Counted from the stretch's first letter, positions 1 through 9,228 are shown. The stretch is 29,677 nucleotides of DNA from Pseudomonadota bacterium (GCA_023434015.1 JAEYTM010000090.1:1-29677); one strand, 5' to 3'. The notes: generated from the sequence alone by a model not told the origin. A program made the numbers and translations.

Positions 1-9
1 CTCTTTTAT

Positions 10-20
10 TGGTCAGACCA
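10..20. promoter_or_regulatory. FadR-type GntR operator upstream of manD
   Basis: The sequence TGGTCAGACCA is a perfect TGGTC-N-GACCA palindrome. This is the classical recognition pattern of FadR-subfamily GntR regulators. It lies about 100 bp before manD and 5 bp upstream of the putative -35 box at 26-31. A near-identical copy stands before the GH43 gene at 9301-9311. The regulator encoded at 4373-5119 belongs to the right family and is the obvious candidate to bind both. The site sits at the very edge of the window, so it may also serve a divergent gene to the left that is not visible. Confidence 0.7.
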
Positions 21-25
21 CTCGA

Positions 26-53
26 TTGACAACCAATTCCGCCCGGCTAAGTT
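26..53 (+). promoter_or_regulatory. Putative housekeeping promoter of the manD operon
   Basis: TTGACA at 26-31 and GCTAAGTT at 46-53 fit the Caulobacter sigma-73 consensus (TTGACGS, 10-14 nt, GCTANAWC) in sequence and spacing. The predicted start of transcription would be near 60, leaving a leader of about 60 nt before the manD ATG. The operator at 10-20 lies just upstream of the -35 box, so a bound regulator would touch or flank RNA polymerase. This is a pattern match only. Confidence 0.5.
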
Positions 54-120
54 TCCCGACGGCCGGAGACCCCGCGCGAGCGGGGCGTCCGTTTGCGTCC
101 CCGTCGTCCGAAAGCTTTCC

Positions 121-1332
121 ATGTCGAAGATCATCGCCGCCAAGACCATCGTCACCTGCCCGGGGCGTAACTTCGTCACCCTGAAGATCGAGACGGCGGA
201 CGGCGTCACCGGCGTCGGCGACGCGACCCTCAACGGCCGCGAACTGGCCGTGGAAAGCTATCTCTCCGAACATGTGATCCCGGCGCTGATCGGTCGCGAC
301 GCCCACCAGATCGAGGACATCTGGCAGTACCTCTACAAGGGCGCCTATTGGCGTCGCGGGCCGGTGACCATGTCGGCGATCGCCGCGGTCGACATGGCGC
401 TGTGGGACATCAAGGGCAAGGTCGCCGGCCTGCCGCTCTATCAGCTGCTCGGCGGCGCCTGCCGCCAGGACGTCACCGTCTACGGCCACGCCAACGGGGA
501 GACCATCGAGGAGACCCTCGACGCCGCCCAGGCCTATGTCGACCAGGGCTACCGCGCCATCCGCCTGCAGTCGGGAGTCCCGGGCATCAAGGGGACCTAC
601 GGCGTCTCCAAGGACAAATTCTTCTACGAGCCGGCCGATTCCGACCTGCCGAAGGAGACCATCTGGTCCACCGAGAAGTACATGCGGGTGGTCCCGGAGC
701 TGTTCGCCGCCGCCCGCGAGCGGTTCGGCTGGGACGTGCATCTGCTGCATGACATCCACCACCGCCTGACCCCGATCGAGGCGGGCCGGCTGGGCAAGGA
801 CCTGGAGCCCTACCGGCCGTTCTGGCTGGAGGACGCCACGCCGGCCGAGAACCAGGCCAACTTCCGGCTGATCCGCCAGCACACCACCAGCCCGCTGGCC
901 GTCGGCGAGGTCTTCAACTCCCTGTGGGACTGCAAGCAGCTCATCGAGGAGCAACTCATCGACTACATCCGAGCGACGGTGGTCCATGCGGGGGGGATCA
1001 CCCACCTGCGCCGCATCGCCAACTTCGCCGACATCCACAACGTCCGCACCGGCTGCCACGGGGCCACCGACCTGTCGCCGGTGACCATGGCTGCGGCCCT
1101 GCACTTCGACCTGTCGATCCCGAACTTCGGCATGCAGGAATACATGCGCCACACGCCGGAGACCGACGCCGTCTTCCCACACGCCTACACCTTCGCGTCC
1201 GGGGGTCTGCACCCCGGAGATGCGCCCGGCCTGGGGGTGGACATCGATGAGGCCCTGGCGGCCCGGCATCCCTACAGGCGCGCCTACCTGCCCGTCGCCC
1301 GGCTGCAGGACGGTTCCATGCACAATTGGTAG
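121..1332 (+). CDS. manD: D-mannonate dehydratase, enolase superfamily (ManD)
   Basis: This cytoplasmic enzyme dehydrates D-mannonate to 2-keto-3-deoxy-D-gluconate. The 403 residues match the length of the characterised ManD group of the enolase superfamily. Visible landmarks are Mg ligands Asp211, Glu237 and Glu263, the loop pair Arg148/Tyr160 (catalytic base), His213, His313 and Glu340. The ending HNW is typical of the group. It replaces the unrelated UxuA found in E. coli. ATG at 121 gives the family N terminus, although no good Shine-Dalgarno sequence precedes it. It is the first gene of a rightward group with uxaC, uxuB and a GntR regulator. These neighbours argue for a true mannonate role, rather than one of the low-activity mannonate/gluconate dehydratases in the same family. 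Confidence 0.93.
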   Translation: MSKIIAAKTIVTCPGRNFVTLKIETADGVTGVGDATLNGRELAVESYLSEHVIPALIGRDAHQIEDIWQYLYKGAYWRRGPVTMSAIAAVDMALWDIKGKVAGLPLYQLLGGACRQDVTVYGHANGETIEETLDAAQAYVDQGYRAIRLQSGVPGIKGTYGVSKDKFFYEPADSDLPKETIWSTEKYMRVVPELFAAARERFGWDVHLLHDIHHRLTPIEAGRLGKDLEPYRPFWLEDATPAENQANFRLIRQHTTSPLAVGEVFNSLWDCKQLIEEQLIDYIRATVVHAGGITHLRRIANFADIHNVRTGCHGATDLSPVTMAAALHFDLSIPNFGMQEYMRHTPETDAVFPHAYTFASGGLHPGDAPGLGVDIDEALAARHPYRRAYLPVARLQDGSMHNW

Positions 1333-1351
1333 GGCGTCCCACGTTGTGACA

Positions 1352-1382
1352 CCCAAGGGGGTTGCTGTATGGCTCCCCTGGG
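1352..1382 (+). other. Intercistronic stem-loop between manD and uxaC
   Basis: The arms CCCA-A-GGGG (1352-1360) and CCCCTGGG (1375-1382) pair over 8 bp with one bulged A and a 14-nt loop. No U-tract follows. It fills much of the 84-nt gap between manD and uxaC. It could be an RNA-processing or stabilising element, or a weak attenuator within the operon. The function is unknown. Confidence 0.3.
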
Positions 1383-1416
1383 CCGCGCCGCTGGCCGAAC
1401 ATCGAGGATCCGACGA

Positions 1417-2829
1417 ATGCCGACGCCCCTTCTGCACCATGAAGACCGGCTGTTCCCGGCGGATGCCACGACCCGGTCGATTGCGCGGACGCTCTACGCC
1501 GAGGTCCGCGACCTGCCGATCATCAGCCCGCACGGCCACACCGACCCGGTGTGGTTTGCGCAGAACGCGCCGTTCGGCAACGCCACAGAGCTGCTGCTGG
1601 CGCCGGACCACTACCTGTTCCGCATGCTCTACAGCCAGGGCGTCCCGCTCGAGCGTCTGGGAATCCCGTCCCGCAAGGGACCTTCAGCGGCCGACCCGCG
1701 CGAAGCCTGGCGCCTGCTGGCCCAGAACTGGAAACTGTTCCGCGGCACCCCGTCGTCGATCTGGGTCAACCACGTGTTCAGCGAAGTCTTCGGCATGACC
1801 GTGGCGCTGTCCGAGGAAACGGCGGACCTCTATTTCGACTCGATCAACGAGAAGCTGGCCACCGAGGCTTTCCGCCCGCGCGCCCTGTTTGACCGGTTCC
1901 GGATCGAAGCCCTCGCCACCACCGAGGGGCCCACCGACACCCTGAAGCACCACTACGCCATCCGCGAGAGCGGCTGGAAGGGCAACGTGGTCACCGCCTA
2001 CCGCCCCGACCCAGTCATCGACGCGGACCACGAGCAGTTCGCCGACGCCCTGGAGAAATTCGGCGAGATCACCGGCGAGGACGTCTACTCCTGGCGCGGC
2101 TACCTGGAGGCCCACCGGATCCGCCGGGCCGCCTTCGCCGACGCCGGCGCGACCTCCACCGACCACGGCCACCCGACGGCCGCGACCGCCGACCTGTCGC
2201 AGCCCGAGGCCGAGGCCCTGTTCGCCACCATCCTGTCCGGCAAGGCGAGCGCCGCCGAGGCCGAGCTGTTCCGTGCGCAGATGCTGACCGAGATGGCGCG
2301 GATGAGCGTCGACGACGGATTGGTCATGCAGATCCACCCGGGCTCGTTCCGCAACCACAACCAGGGCATCTTCGACGGCTATGGCCGCGACAAGGGCGCC
2401 GACATCCCCACGGCCACCGAATATGTCCGCGCCCTGAAGCCCCTGCTCGACCGCTTCGGCAACGAGAAGAGGCTCAGCGTCATCCTCTTCACCCTCGACG
2501 AGACGGTCTATTCGCGCGAGCTGGCGCCGCTGGCCGGCCACTATCCGGTGCTCAAGCTCGGCCCGGCCTGGTGGTTCCACGACAGCCCGGAGGGCATGCG
2601 CCGGTTCCGCGAACAGACCACCGAGACCGCCGGCTTCTACAACACCGTCGGCTTCAACGACGACACCCGGGCCTTCCTGTCGATCCCCGCCCGCCACGAC
2701 GTGGCCCGGCGGATCGACTGCGGATTCCTGGGCCGCCTCGTGGCCGAGCACCGCATGAGCGAGGACGAGGCGCGCGAAACCGCCGTCGACCTCGCCTACA
2801 CCCTGGCCAAGAAGGCCTATCGGCTTTGA
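1417..2829 (+). CDS. uxaC: Glucuronate (uronate) isomerase
   Basis: UxaC interconverts D-glucuronate and D-fructuronate, and in many bacteria also D-galacturonate and D-tagaturonate. The 470 residues equal the E. coli enzyme's length. It is a metal-dependent amidohydrolase-like TIM barrel. The signature SPHGHTDP carries the metal-binding pair His39/His41, and the IHPGS and RNHNQG motifs around 2330-2370 are typical. The start at 1417 is chosen over an in-frame ATG at 1369 because GAGGA (1404-1408) sits 8 nt before it and the protein then begins like its homologues (MPTPLLHHEDRLF). Its stop overlaps the TTG start of the next gene, implying coupled translation. It performs the first step of glucuronate use before UxuB and ManD. 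Confidence 0.95.
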   Translation: MPTPLLHHEDRLFPADATTRSIARTLYAEVRDLPIISPHGHTDPVWFAQNAPFGNATELLLAPDHYLFRMLYSQGVPLERLGIPSRKGPSAADPREAWRLLAQNWKLFRGTPSSIWVNHVFSEVFGMTVALSEETADLYFDSINEKLATEAFRPRALFDRFRIEALATTEGPTDTLKHHYAIRESGWKGNVVTAYRPDPVIDADHEQFADALEKFGEITGEDVYSWRGYLEAHRIRRAAFADAGATSTDHGHPTAATADLSQPEAEALFATILSGKASAAEAELFRAQMLTEMARMSVDDGLVMQIHPGSFRNHNQGIFDGYGRDKGADIPTATEYVRALKPLLDRFGNEKRLSVILFTLDETVYSRELAPLAGHYPVLKLGPAWWFHDSPEGMRRFREQTTETAGFYNTVGFNDDTRAFLSIPARHDVARRIDCGFLGRLVAEHRMSEDEARETAVDLAYTLAKKAYRL

Positions 2830-4310
2830 GCCCGCGTCCGCGGCTTTCGGCGGCCACCCTCGGCGGCCTGCCGGGCGACGTGGCGCGGCCGGGCTATGAC
2901 CGCGCGGCGACGAGCACGGGCGTCGTCCACCTCGGCGTCGGCGCCTTCCACAGGGCCCATCAGGCCGTGGTGTTCGACGATCTGCTTCGCGGCGGCGACC
3001 CGCGCTGGGGGGTGCTGGGCGCCTCCCTGCGCTCCCCCGACGTGCGCGACCAGATGAACCCGCAGGACGGGCTCTACAGCGTCCTCGTGCGTGACGGCGC
3101 CAGCGAGCAGGTGCGGATCATCGGCGCGCTCAGCGAGGTGCTGGTGGCGCCCGAGAACCCGGCGGCCCTGGTCGCCGCCCTGGCGGCGCCGCAGACCCAT
3201 CTCGTGACGCTGACCGTCACTGAAAAGGGTTACAAGCTCGATCCGGCCACCGGAAGGCTGCTGGAAGGCGACGCCGATCTCGCCGCCGATCTCGCCAGCC
3301 TCGCCGCGCCGCGGACAGCGCCCGGCTTCATCACCGCCTCCCTCGCCGCGCGCCGCGAACGCGGCCTCCCTGGCCTGACGGCGATTTCCTGCGACAACCT
3401 CCCGCACAACGGCGCGCGCCTGCGGGACGCGGTGCTGGCCATCGCAGCGCATCACGACCCGGCGCTGCGCGACTGGATCGCCGACCACGCCGCCTTCCCC
3501 CAGACCATGGTCGACCGGATCGTCCCGGCGACCACCGAGGCCGATGTCGAGGCGCTCGCCGACCGTCTCGGCGTGGTGGACGCGGCCATGGTCAAGACCG
3601 AGCCCTTCACCCAATGGGTGGTCGAGGACCGCTTCGCCGGAGAGCAGCCGGACCTGGCCGCCGCAGGCGTGCAACTCACCGACGCCGTCGCGCCCTGGGA
3701 GGACGCCAAGCTGCGGATGCTGAACGGCGCCCATTCGGCCATCGCCTACCTGGGCGGGCTGGCGGGTATCGACTTCGTCCACCAGTTCGTCGCCCGCCCG
3801 GCCGGCGCCCGGTTCGTCGAGGCGCTCTGGGACGAGGCGGCGCCGACGCTGTCTCCCCCGCCAGGGCTGGACGTCGGCGCCTATCGCCGCGCCCTGATGG
3901 AGCGTTTCGCCAACCCCGCGCTTCAACACCGGACCCGCCAGATCGCCATGGACGGTTCGCAGAAGCTGCCCCAGCGGCTGCTCGCCACCATCACCGTGCG
4001 CCTCCAGCGGGGCCAGTCGATCGACGCCCTCGGCCTGGCGGTGGCGGCCTGGATGCGCTGGCAGGGCGGTCGCGACGACGCCGGCGAGGCCTTTACCGTC
4101 GACGATCCCCTCGCCGCCCGCACCCGCGAACTGGTCGGGCGCGCGGCGCAGCCGACGGAGGCGGTGCAGGCGCTGCTGTCGCTCTCGGCGGTGTTCCCCG
4201 GGGAACTCGCCGACGATCCGCACTTCGTCGCGGTGGTCGCCGATCATGCGGAACGGCTCGCCCGACACGGCGCCCTGTCCGCCATCGACGCCGTCCTCGG
4301 ACGGGGCTGA
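2826..4310 (+). CDS. uxuB: Fructuronate reductase / mannitol dehydrogenase family
   Basis: This is a member of the polyol-specific long-chain dehydrogenase family that includes mannitol 2-dehydrogenase, UxuB and UxaB. In this context it most likely reduces D-fructuronate to D-mannonate with NADH. The 494 residues fit the family. The N-terminal nucleotide-binding signature GVGAFHRAHQ lies at residues 37-46. The catalytic K-x4-N-x2-H motif is Lys295, Asn300 and His303. The start is TTG at 2826 inside the sequence TTGA, overlapping the uxaC stop, with AGAAGG at 2810-2815 as ribosome site. The reading frame runs further upstream, but there it overlaps uxaC and does not look like the family. Mannitol 2-dehydrogenase cannot be excluded from sequence alone, but uronate neighbours on both sides favour UxuB. 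Confidence 0.88.
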   Translation: MSPRPRLSAATLGGLPGDVARPGYDRAATSTGVVHLGVGAFHRAHQAVVFDDLLRGGDPRWGVLGASLRSPDVRDQMNPQDGLYSVLVRDGASEQVRIIGALSEVLVAPENPAALVAALAAPQTHLVTLTVTEKGYKLDPATGRLLEGDADLAADLASLAAPRTAPGFITASLAARRERGLPGLTAISCDNLPHNGARLRDAVLAIAAHHDPALRDWIADHAAFPQTMVDRIVPATTEADVEALADRLGVVDAAMVKTEPFTQWVVEDRFAGEQPDLAAAGVQLTDAVAPWEDAKLRMLNGAHSAIAYLGGLAGIDFVHQFVARPAGARFVEALWDEAAPTLSPPPGLDVGAYRRALMERFANPALQHRTRQIAMDGSQKLPQRLLATITVRLQRGQSIDALGLAVAAWMRWQGGRDDAGEAFTVDDPLAARTRELVGRAAQPTEAVQALLSLSAVFPGELADDPHFVAVVADHAERLARHGALSAIDAVLGRG

Positions 4311-4372
4311 CTATGGTATCGAAGCCCCGCCGTGGAGTCGCACGGCGCGATCCAAACCCAGGCAGCACCGAC

Positions 4373-5119
4373 ATGGCCGTCAACGGGAAGCTCTATCGCC
4401 GCATCGCCGACGCCCTGGCGGAGGAGATCAACGCCGGCCACTACAAGCTCGGCGACCGCCTGCCCACCGAGCGCGAACTGGCCGAACAGTTCGGGGTAAG
4501 CCGCCCGACTCTGCGCGAGGCGCTGATCGCCCTGGAGATGCAGGGGATGATCGAGGCGCGCCACGGGCTCGGCATCTATGTCACCCGCACCCAGCTGCCG
4601 CTGGCCAACTCCAGCTACGACTTCGAGATCGGCGCCTTCGAACTGATCGAGGCCCGCCGGCTGTTCGAGGGGGAGACGGCGGCTCTGGCGGCGGCCACCA
4701 TCGACGACCAGCAGATCGCCGAGCTGGAGCGGCTGCTGGTGCTGATGGCGGACGAGAACGAAATCCAGGGCGAGGATGCCGACAAGGCGTTCCACATGGT
4801 CATCGCCCGGGCCACCGGGAACGGCGCGATCATCGCCACCATCGAGAACCTGTGGGAACTGCGGAACCGTTCGCCGCTGGCCCGCAACATCCTCACCCGC
4901 GCCCGCGGCCTGGGCCTGGAGCCGCGCATCGTCGAGCACCGCCGGGTGGTCGACGCCCTGAAGGCGCGCGATCCGGCCGGCGCCCGGCAGGCCATGCGCG
5001 ACCACCTGGAGCGGGTGATCGAACACATGCTGCAGTCGACCGAAATCGAGGCGCTGGAGCGGGCCGAACAGGAAAGCCAGGCCCGCCGCGACCAGATCGC
5101 CCGGCGGGTGGCGATCTAG
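4373..5119 (+). CDS. GntR-family regulator, FadR subfamily (uronate regulator)
   Basis: The 248-residue protein has an N-terminal winged helix-turn-helix (about residues 5-75, with LPTERELAEQFGVSRPTLRE as recognition core) and a C-terminal FCD ligand domain. The FCD domain has conserved His residues in KAFHMVIA, EHRRVV and RDHLERV that normally bind a metal and a sugar acid or fatty acid. It ends the uronate operon and so is the likely local repressor, functionally like UxuR/ExuR. The probable targets are the TGGTC-N-GACC(A) sites at 10-20 and 9301-9311. The ATG at 4373 gives a family-like N terminus; an in-frame ATG at 4313, only 2 nt after the uxuB stop, is possible and would add 20 residues. 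The effector is probably a uronate pathway intermediate, which is an inference. Confidence 0.88.
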   Translation: MAVNGKLYRRIADALAEEINAGHYKLGDRLPTERELAEQFGVSRPTLREALIALEMQGMIEARHGLGIYVTRTQLPLANSSYDFEIGAFELIEARRLFEGETAALAAATIDDQQIAELERLLVLMADENEIQGEDADKAFHMVIARATGNGAIIATIENLWELRNRSPLARNILTRARGLGLEPRIVEHRRVVDALKARDPAGARQAMRDHLERVIEHMLQSTEIEALERAEQESQARRDQIARRVAI

Positions 5120-5134
5120 CCGGACGTTTCACCC

Positions 5135-7516
5135 TCAGCCGGTGACGATGAAGCTGGCGCTCTTCAGGCTGGCCGAGTTCGGGCCGGCCGAGACCGTGAA
5201 CTTGCCGGGCTCGACGACCCGCTTCATGTCGATGTTCCAGATCGCCAGATCGTCGGGCTTCAGCTCGAAGACAACCGTCGTGCGGGCGCCGGGCGCCAGG
5301 GTGACCCGCCTGAACCGCTTCAACTCAAGCAGCGGACGGGTCACCGAGGCCGCCTCGTCGCGCAGATAGAGCTGCACCACCTCGTCGCCGGCCCGGCCGC
5401 CGGTGTTGACGACGTCCACCTCCACCCGGATCGACTGCCCGGGCCCGATCGAGGCGCTGGCAAGGCGCGGCGCCGAGATGTCGAAGGTCGTGTAACTGAG
5501 GCCGAAGCCGAACGGATAGAGCGGGGTGTTCTGGTCGAACAGGTAGCCGCGGTGGGACGTGGGCTTACGGTTGTAGAACATCGGCAGCTGGCCGACGTTG
5601 CGGGCGATGGTCACCGGCAGCTTGCCGCCCGGATTGGCCCGGCCGAAGAGGATGTCCGCGGCGGCGTTGCCTGTCTCCTGTCCCAGGTACCAGCCTTCCA
5701 GCAGGGCGTCAGCCCGCTCGGCCAGCAGGTTCACCGACAGCGGGCGGCCGTTGAGCAGCAGCACGACGGTGGGCTTGCCGAGGTCGAAGATCGCCTTCGC
5801 CAAGTCGTTCTGCTGGCCGATCAGGTCGATGGAGGTGCGGTCGCCGAGGTGGTTGTCGGCCCAGGCCTCGCGGCTTGTCTGCTCGTTGTCGCCCAGCACC
5901 ATGACCACGACGTCGGCGCGGCGCGCGACCTCCACCGCCTCGGCGATCAGGCGCGCGTTCACCTCCGGCGGCACGAGATCGACCTGGTCAGCCGCCCAGA
6001 CACGGCTCTCGGTGATCCGGACGGCCTCGGCGTACTCGACCTCGAACTTGCCGCGGCCCTCGGCCTGCAGCCCTTCCAGCACGCTGACAACATGGCGCGG
6101 GATGTCGCTATAGCCGCCGATGGGCGTGTCGCGCGCGTGGGTGCCCAGCACCGCAAGGCGGCGGATCCTGCCGGCGTCCAGCGGCAGCACGCCCTTGTCG
6201 TTCTTGAGCAGCACCACCGACTTGCGCGCCGCCTCGCGCGCCAGGGCGATGGCGTCCGGCGTCGCGGTCAGGCGGTCGGCCTGCCGCGCATCGACATAGG
6301 GGTTCTCGAAGAAGCCGCCCTCGAACTTGATCCGCAGCACCCGGCGGACCGCCTTGTCCACGTCGGCCTCGCTGACCCGACCGGCGCGGACCAGGGCCGG
6401 CAGGGCGTTGAAACCCTCGCCGTCCGGCAGCTCGACGTCGACCCCGGCCTTGATCGCCGCGGCGGTGGCGTCGTCGAGGGTGGCGAACATCTTGTGACGG
6501 GTGACCATCTCGCGGACGGCGAAGTAGTCGCTCATCGTCGCGCCCTGGAAGCCCCATTCGGTGCGCAGGATGTCGTTGAGGAGCCAGCTGTTGGCGTGGG
6601 ACGGCACGCCGTCGATCTCGTTGTACGACGGCATGACCGAGCGGACCGGCAGCTCCTTCACCGCCCGTTCGAAGGGCGGGAAGAAGTTCTCGCGCAGGGT
6701 GCGCTCCGAGATCTGCGCCGGTCCGATGTTGGCCCCGCTTTCCGGCTGGCCGTGGCCGGTCATGTGCTTGAGGGTGACGAACACCTTGTCCTTGGCCAGC
6801 GGCAAGGTCGGCCCCTGGAAGCCGCGGATCGCCGCCAGGCCGATCTCCGAGACCAGATACGGGTCCTCGCCGTAGGTTTCCTCGATGCGGCCCCAGCGCG
6901 GGTCGCGGGCGATGTCGACCACGGGAGCGAGGGCGATGTTCGAGCCGCGCACCCGCATCTCGCGCGCCGTGACGCTGAACACCTTCTCGACCAGTTCCGG
7001 GTCCCAGGTGGACGCCAGGGCGATGGCCTGCGGGAAGCTGGTCGCCTCTCGCGCCACATAGCCGTGCAGCGCCTCGTCGTGCATCAGCAGAGGGATGCCC
7101 AGCCGGGTCTGCTCCAGCGCCCACTTCTGGGCGGCGTTGATGTAGATCGCCGTCTCGCGCGGCGTGCGGTTGATGGTGCCGGCCGCTGCTCCCGCGTGCG
7201 GCCCGGCGCTGGCGCCCCGCCGGTCGGAGGGACGTGAAATCTGTCCGAGGCCGTGCGGGAAGGTCGCCGACGCCCTGGCGGGCGAGAATTCCGCGTCGGG
7301 CGTCTGGATGGTCTCCTTCTTGAGCCAGACGCCGACAAGCTGGGCGACTTTCTCCTCCAGGGTCATTCGGCCGAGCAGGTCGTCGATCCGCGCATCGATC
7401 GGCGCGCGCGGGTCCTTGTAGACGGGCCGCGCCTGGGCGGCGGCGCCGGAAGCTGTCATGGCGGCGCTCAGAGCCAGGAGGCTGGCGCCCAGGTAGCGGC
7501 GGGTGATCGCGGTCAT
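5135..7516 (-). CDS. Exported GH3 beta-glycosidase (beta-xylosidase/beta-glucosidase)
   Basis: This 793-residue glycoside hydrolase family 3 enzyme cleaves terminal beta-linked glucose or xylose. It has a signal peptide (about residues 1-28) whose TRRYLGA start resembles a Tat signal. The N-terminal barrel carries the nucleophile Asp330 in TMSDYF and the motifs DIARDPRWGR and LKHMTGHG. The GH3 C-terminal domain follows, then a fibronectin-III-like domain after PLYPFGFGLSYT. Its ATG overlaps the stop of the upstream GH43 gene by 4 nt (ATGA, 7513-7516), so the two are co-translated. It meets the GntR gene tail to tail with 15 nt between stops. Context suggests oligosaccharides from glucuronoxylan. 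BglX-type glucosidase activity is the main alternative. Confidence 0.92.
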   Translation of the reverse strand: MTAITRRYLGASLLALSAAMTASGAAAQARPVYKDPRAPIDARIDDLLGRMTLEEKVAQLVGVWLKKETIQTPDAEFSPARASATFPHGLGQISRPSDRRGASAGPHAGAAAGTINRTPRETAIYINAAQKWALEQTRLGIPLLMHDEALHGYVAREATSFPQAIALASTWDPELVEKVFSVTAREMRVRGSNIALAPVVDIARDPRWGRIEETYGEDPYLVSEIGLAAIRGFQGPTLPLAKDKVFVTLKHMTGHGQPESGANIGPAQISERTLRENFFPPFERAVKELPVRSVMPSYNEIDGVPSHANSWLLNDILRTEWGFQGATMSDYFAVREMVTRHKMFATLDDATAAAIKAGVDVELPDGEGFNALPALVRAGRVSEADVDKAVRRVLRIKFEGGFFENPYVDARQADRLTATPDAIALAREAARKSVVLLKNDKGVLPLDAGRIRRLAVLGTHARDTPIGGYSDIPRHVVSVLEGLQAEGRGKFEVEYAEAVRITESRVWAADQVDLVPPEVNARLIAEAVEVARRADVVVMVLGDNEQTSREAWADNHLGDRTSIDLIGQQNDLAKAIFDLGKPTVVLLLNGRPLSVNLLAERADALLEGWYLGQETGNAAADILFGRANPGGKLPVTIARNVGQLPMFYNRKPTSHRGYLFDQNTPLYPFGFGLSYTTFDISAPRLASASIGPGQSIRVEVDVVNTGGRAGDEVVQLYLRDEAASVTRPLLELKRFRRVTLAPGARTTVVFELKPDDLAIWNIDMKRVVEPGKFTVSAGPNSASLKSASFIVTG

Positions 7517-9228
7517 CGAACGGCTCCGTGTCCTGGTCTGGCCTCGGGTTGTCCCGAGAAGGCGTACATTCCGATCGTCGCGCCGACGAAGCCGCCGGCG
7601 ACCTTGGTGGAGAGCAGCTCGCCGTCGGCGTCACGCAGCAGCGTGACCCAGCGGCCCGGCGCCTCGGCATAGGCGAAGTCGTAACGGCCGCCGCGAGCCT
7701 CGATCCGCAGCTCGATGGGCTGGCCGGCCGTGACCGGCGCCGAGGCGAGGGTCACGCCGTGGACAGGGTCGTTCGCTCCCGCCCGTCGCTCGACCTTGAC
7801 CACCGTGCGGCCGGCCTCGCGGCCGAGGCCGATGAAATAGAAGTGCTCGTCGCTCTGCAGCACCGCCATCCCCGCGCGGTCGTCGGCGGCCGGGGTGAAC
7901 TGCAGGCGCGTGGCGGCCGAGGCGGAGATGTGCTGCTGCCTGCGGCCCAGGTAGGACGGGTTCGCCCGCGCTCCCAGGGCCTCGTTGCGGGCCTCCAGGG
8001 TCAGGGCGCCGCCGTCGAGGGCGTACCAGCGGCGCTTCGGATTGCGCAGCATCATCCAGTGGGGCCCAAGGTCGGCGCCGTCGAACTCCTCACGCAGCCT
8101 GAAATCGCCGTTGGTGGGCACGGCGGGCGCCGGCTGGGCCGGAAGCCGGGGCCTGGCATGGACATAGGGGATGGTCGCGCCCGGCTCGGTCATCACCGGC
8201 CAGCCGTCCACCCAGCGAACCGGCAGCAGGAAGGTCTCGCGGCCGGTGTTGTAGAAGTCGCCGGCATAGGGGCGCGTGGCCAGGAACGTCGCCCACCACT
8301 CGCCCGCCGCGGTCTCCACGAAATCGGCATGGCCGGCCGAGGTGATCGGGAACGGACGGTCGGCCGGCAGGCCGCGCTGGGTGAGGATCGGATTGCCCGA
8401 CCACGCCTCATAGGGCCCGGTCACCGAGCGGCTGCGCAGCACCACCTGGGAGTGCTGTTCGGACGTGCCGCCCTCGGCGCAGATCAGATAGTACCAGCCG
8501 TCCCGCCGGAAAATGTGCGGCCCCTCGATCCAGATCGGCTTCTGGGAGATGTCGACGCCGCCGTTGACCAGCACCTTGCGCGGTCCGACCATCCGCTTGG
8601 CGGCAAGGTCGAATTCCTGGATCCAGATCGCCCGATGGCCGTCGTACAGCGGCGTCCCTTCCGGCGCGCCGTTGTTGAGGATCCAGGCGCGGCCGTCGTC
8701 GTCGAAGAAGAACGACGGGTCGATGCCCTCGAACGGCAGCCATACGGGGTCCGACCACGGCCCTTTCGGATCCTCCGCGGTGATCATGAAGTTGCCGCCG
8801 CAGTCGACGCAGGTGTTCAGGATGTAGAAAACCCCGTCGCGCTCGCTGATCGTCGGGGCGAACACCGCCCGCGACAGACCGAGGCCGTCGAACTTCAGCT
8901 GCGAGGGTCGGTCTATGGCGTTGCCGATCTGGGTCCAGTTGACCAGATCGCGGCTATGGAAGATCGGCAGGCCGGGGAAGTAGGCGAAGGTCGAAGTGAC
9001 CAGGTAATAGTCATCGCCGACCCGCGTCAGGCTCGGGTCCGGATAGAAGCCGGTCAGGATCGGATTGCGGTACTGGCCCGGCCCGACCGGCGCGGCGGCG
9101 TTGACCGCGTCGGCGCCGCTATAGTCGAACCAGTCGAACTTCGCCGCGGGGCCTGCCAGCGCCGGAAAACCCGTCGCTGCGGCAAGAGCCGCCACCACAA
9201 GCGCCAGACCGCGCGAACCCTGCGCCAA
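7513..9228 (-). CDS. Exported GH43 beta-xylosidase / alpha-L-arabinofuranosidase
   Basis: The 571-residue protein has a short signal peptide (about residues 1-25), a five-bladed GH43 propeller and a C-terminal beta-sandwich of the GH43_C2 type (from about residue 380). The three GH43 catalytic acids are visible: base Asp64 in GFYPDPS, Asp170 in GIDPSF and acid Glu235 in WIEGPH. It resembles the xylosidase/arabinofuranosidase branch (GH43_12-like). The start is TTG at 9228, supported by a strong GGAGG site at 9236-9240 located 7 nt upstream. The gene is first of a two-gene leftward operon with the GH3 enzyme. Its upstream region holds a FadR-type operator at 9301-9311, so it is probably co-regulated with the uronate genes. 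The choice between xylose and arabinose is open. Confidence 0.92.
   Translation of the reverse strand: MAQGSRGLALVVAALAAATGFPALAGPAAKFDWFDYSGADAVNAAAPVGPGQYRNPILTGFYPDPSLTRVGDDYYLVTSTFAYFPGLPIFHSRDLVNWTQIGNAIDRPSQLKFDGLGLSRAVFAPTISERDGVFYILNTCVDCGGNFMITAEDPKGPWSDPVWLPFEGIDPSFFFDDDGRAWILNNGAPEGTPLYDGHRAIWIQEFDLAAKRMVGPRKVLVNGGVDISQKPIWIEGPHIFRRDGWYYLICAEGGTSEQHSQVVLRSRSVTGPYEAWSGNPILTQRGLPADRPFPITSAGHADFVETAAGEWWATFLATRPYAGDFYNTGRETFLLPVRWVDGWPVMTEPGATIPYVHARPRLPAQPAPAVPTNGDFRLREEFDGADLGPHWMMLRNPKRRWYALDGGALTLEARNEALGARANPSYLGRRQQHISASAATRLQFTPAADDRAGMAVLQSDEHFYFIGLGREAGRTVVKVERRAGANDPVHGVTLASAPVTAGQPIELRIEARGGRYDFAYAEAPGRWVTLLRDADGELLSTKVAGGFVGATIGMYAFSGQPEARPGHGAVR

Noticed and set aside
13..1611. 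A 532-codon minus-strand frame opposite manD and uxaC
   Set aside because: It spans two genes and their gap in antisense and shows no protein family pattern, while manD and uxaC are unmistakable.
4313..4372. Upstream ATG at 4313 as the start of the GntR regulator
   Set aside because: The extra 20 residues are Arg/Pro-rich and unlike the family N terminus, and no better ribosome site supports it. It is kept as an alternative in the gene entry.
5552..7237. A 561-codon plus-strand frame opposite the GH3 gene
   Set aside because: The composition is typical of antisense frames in GC-rich DNA, and the GH3 protein on the other strand has all family motifs.
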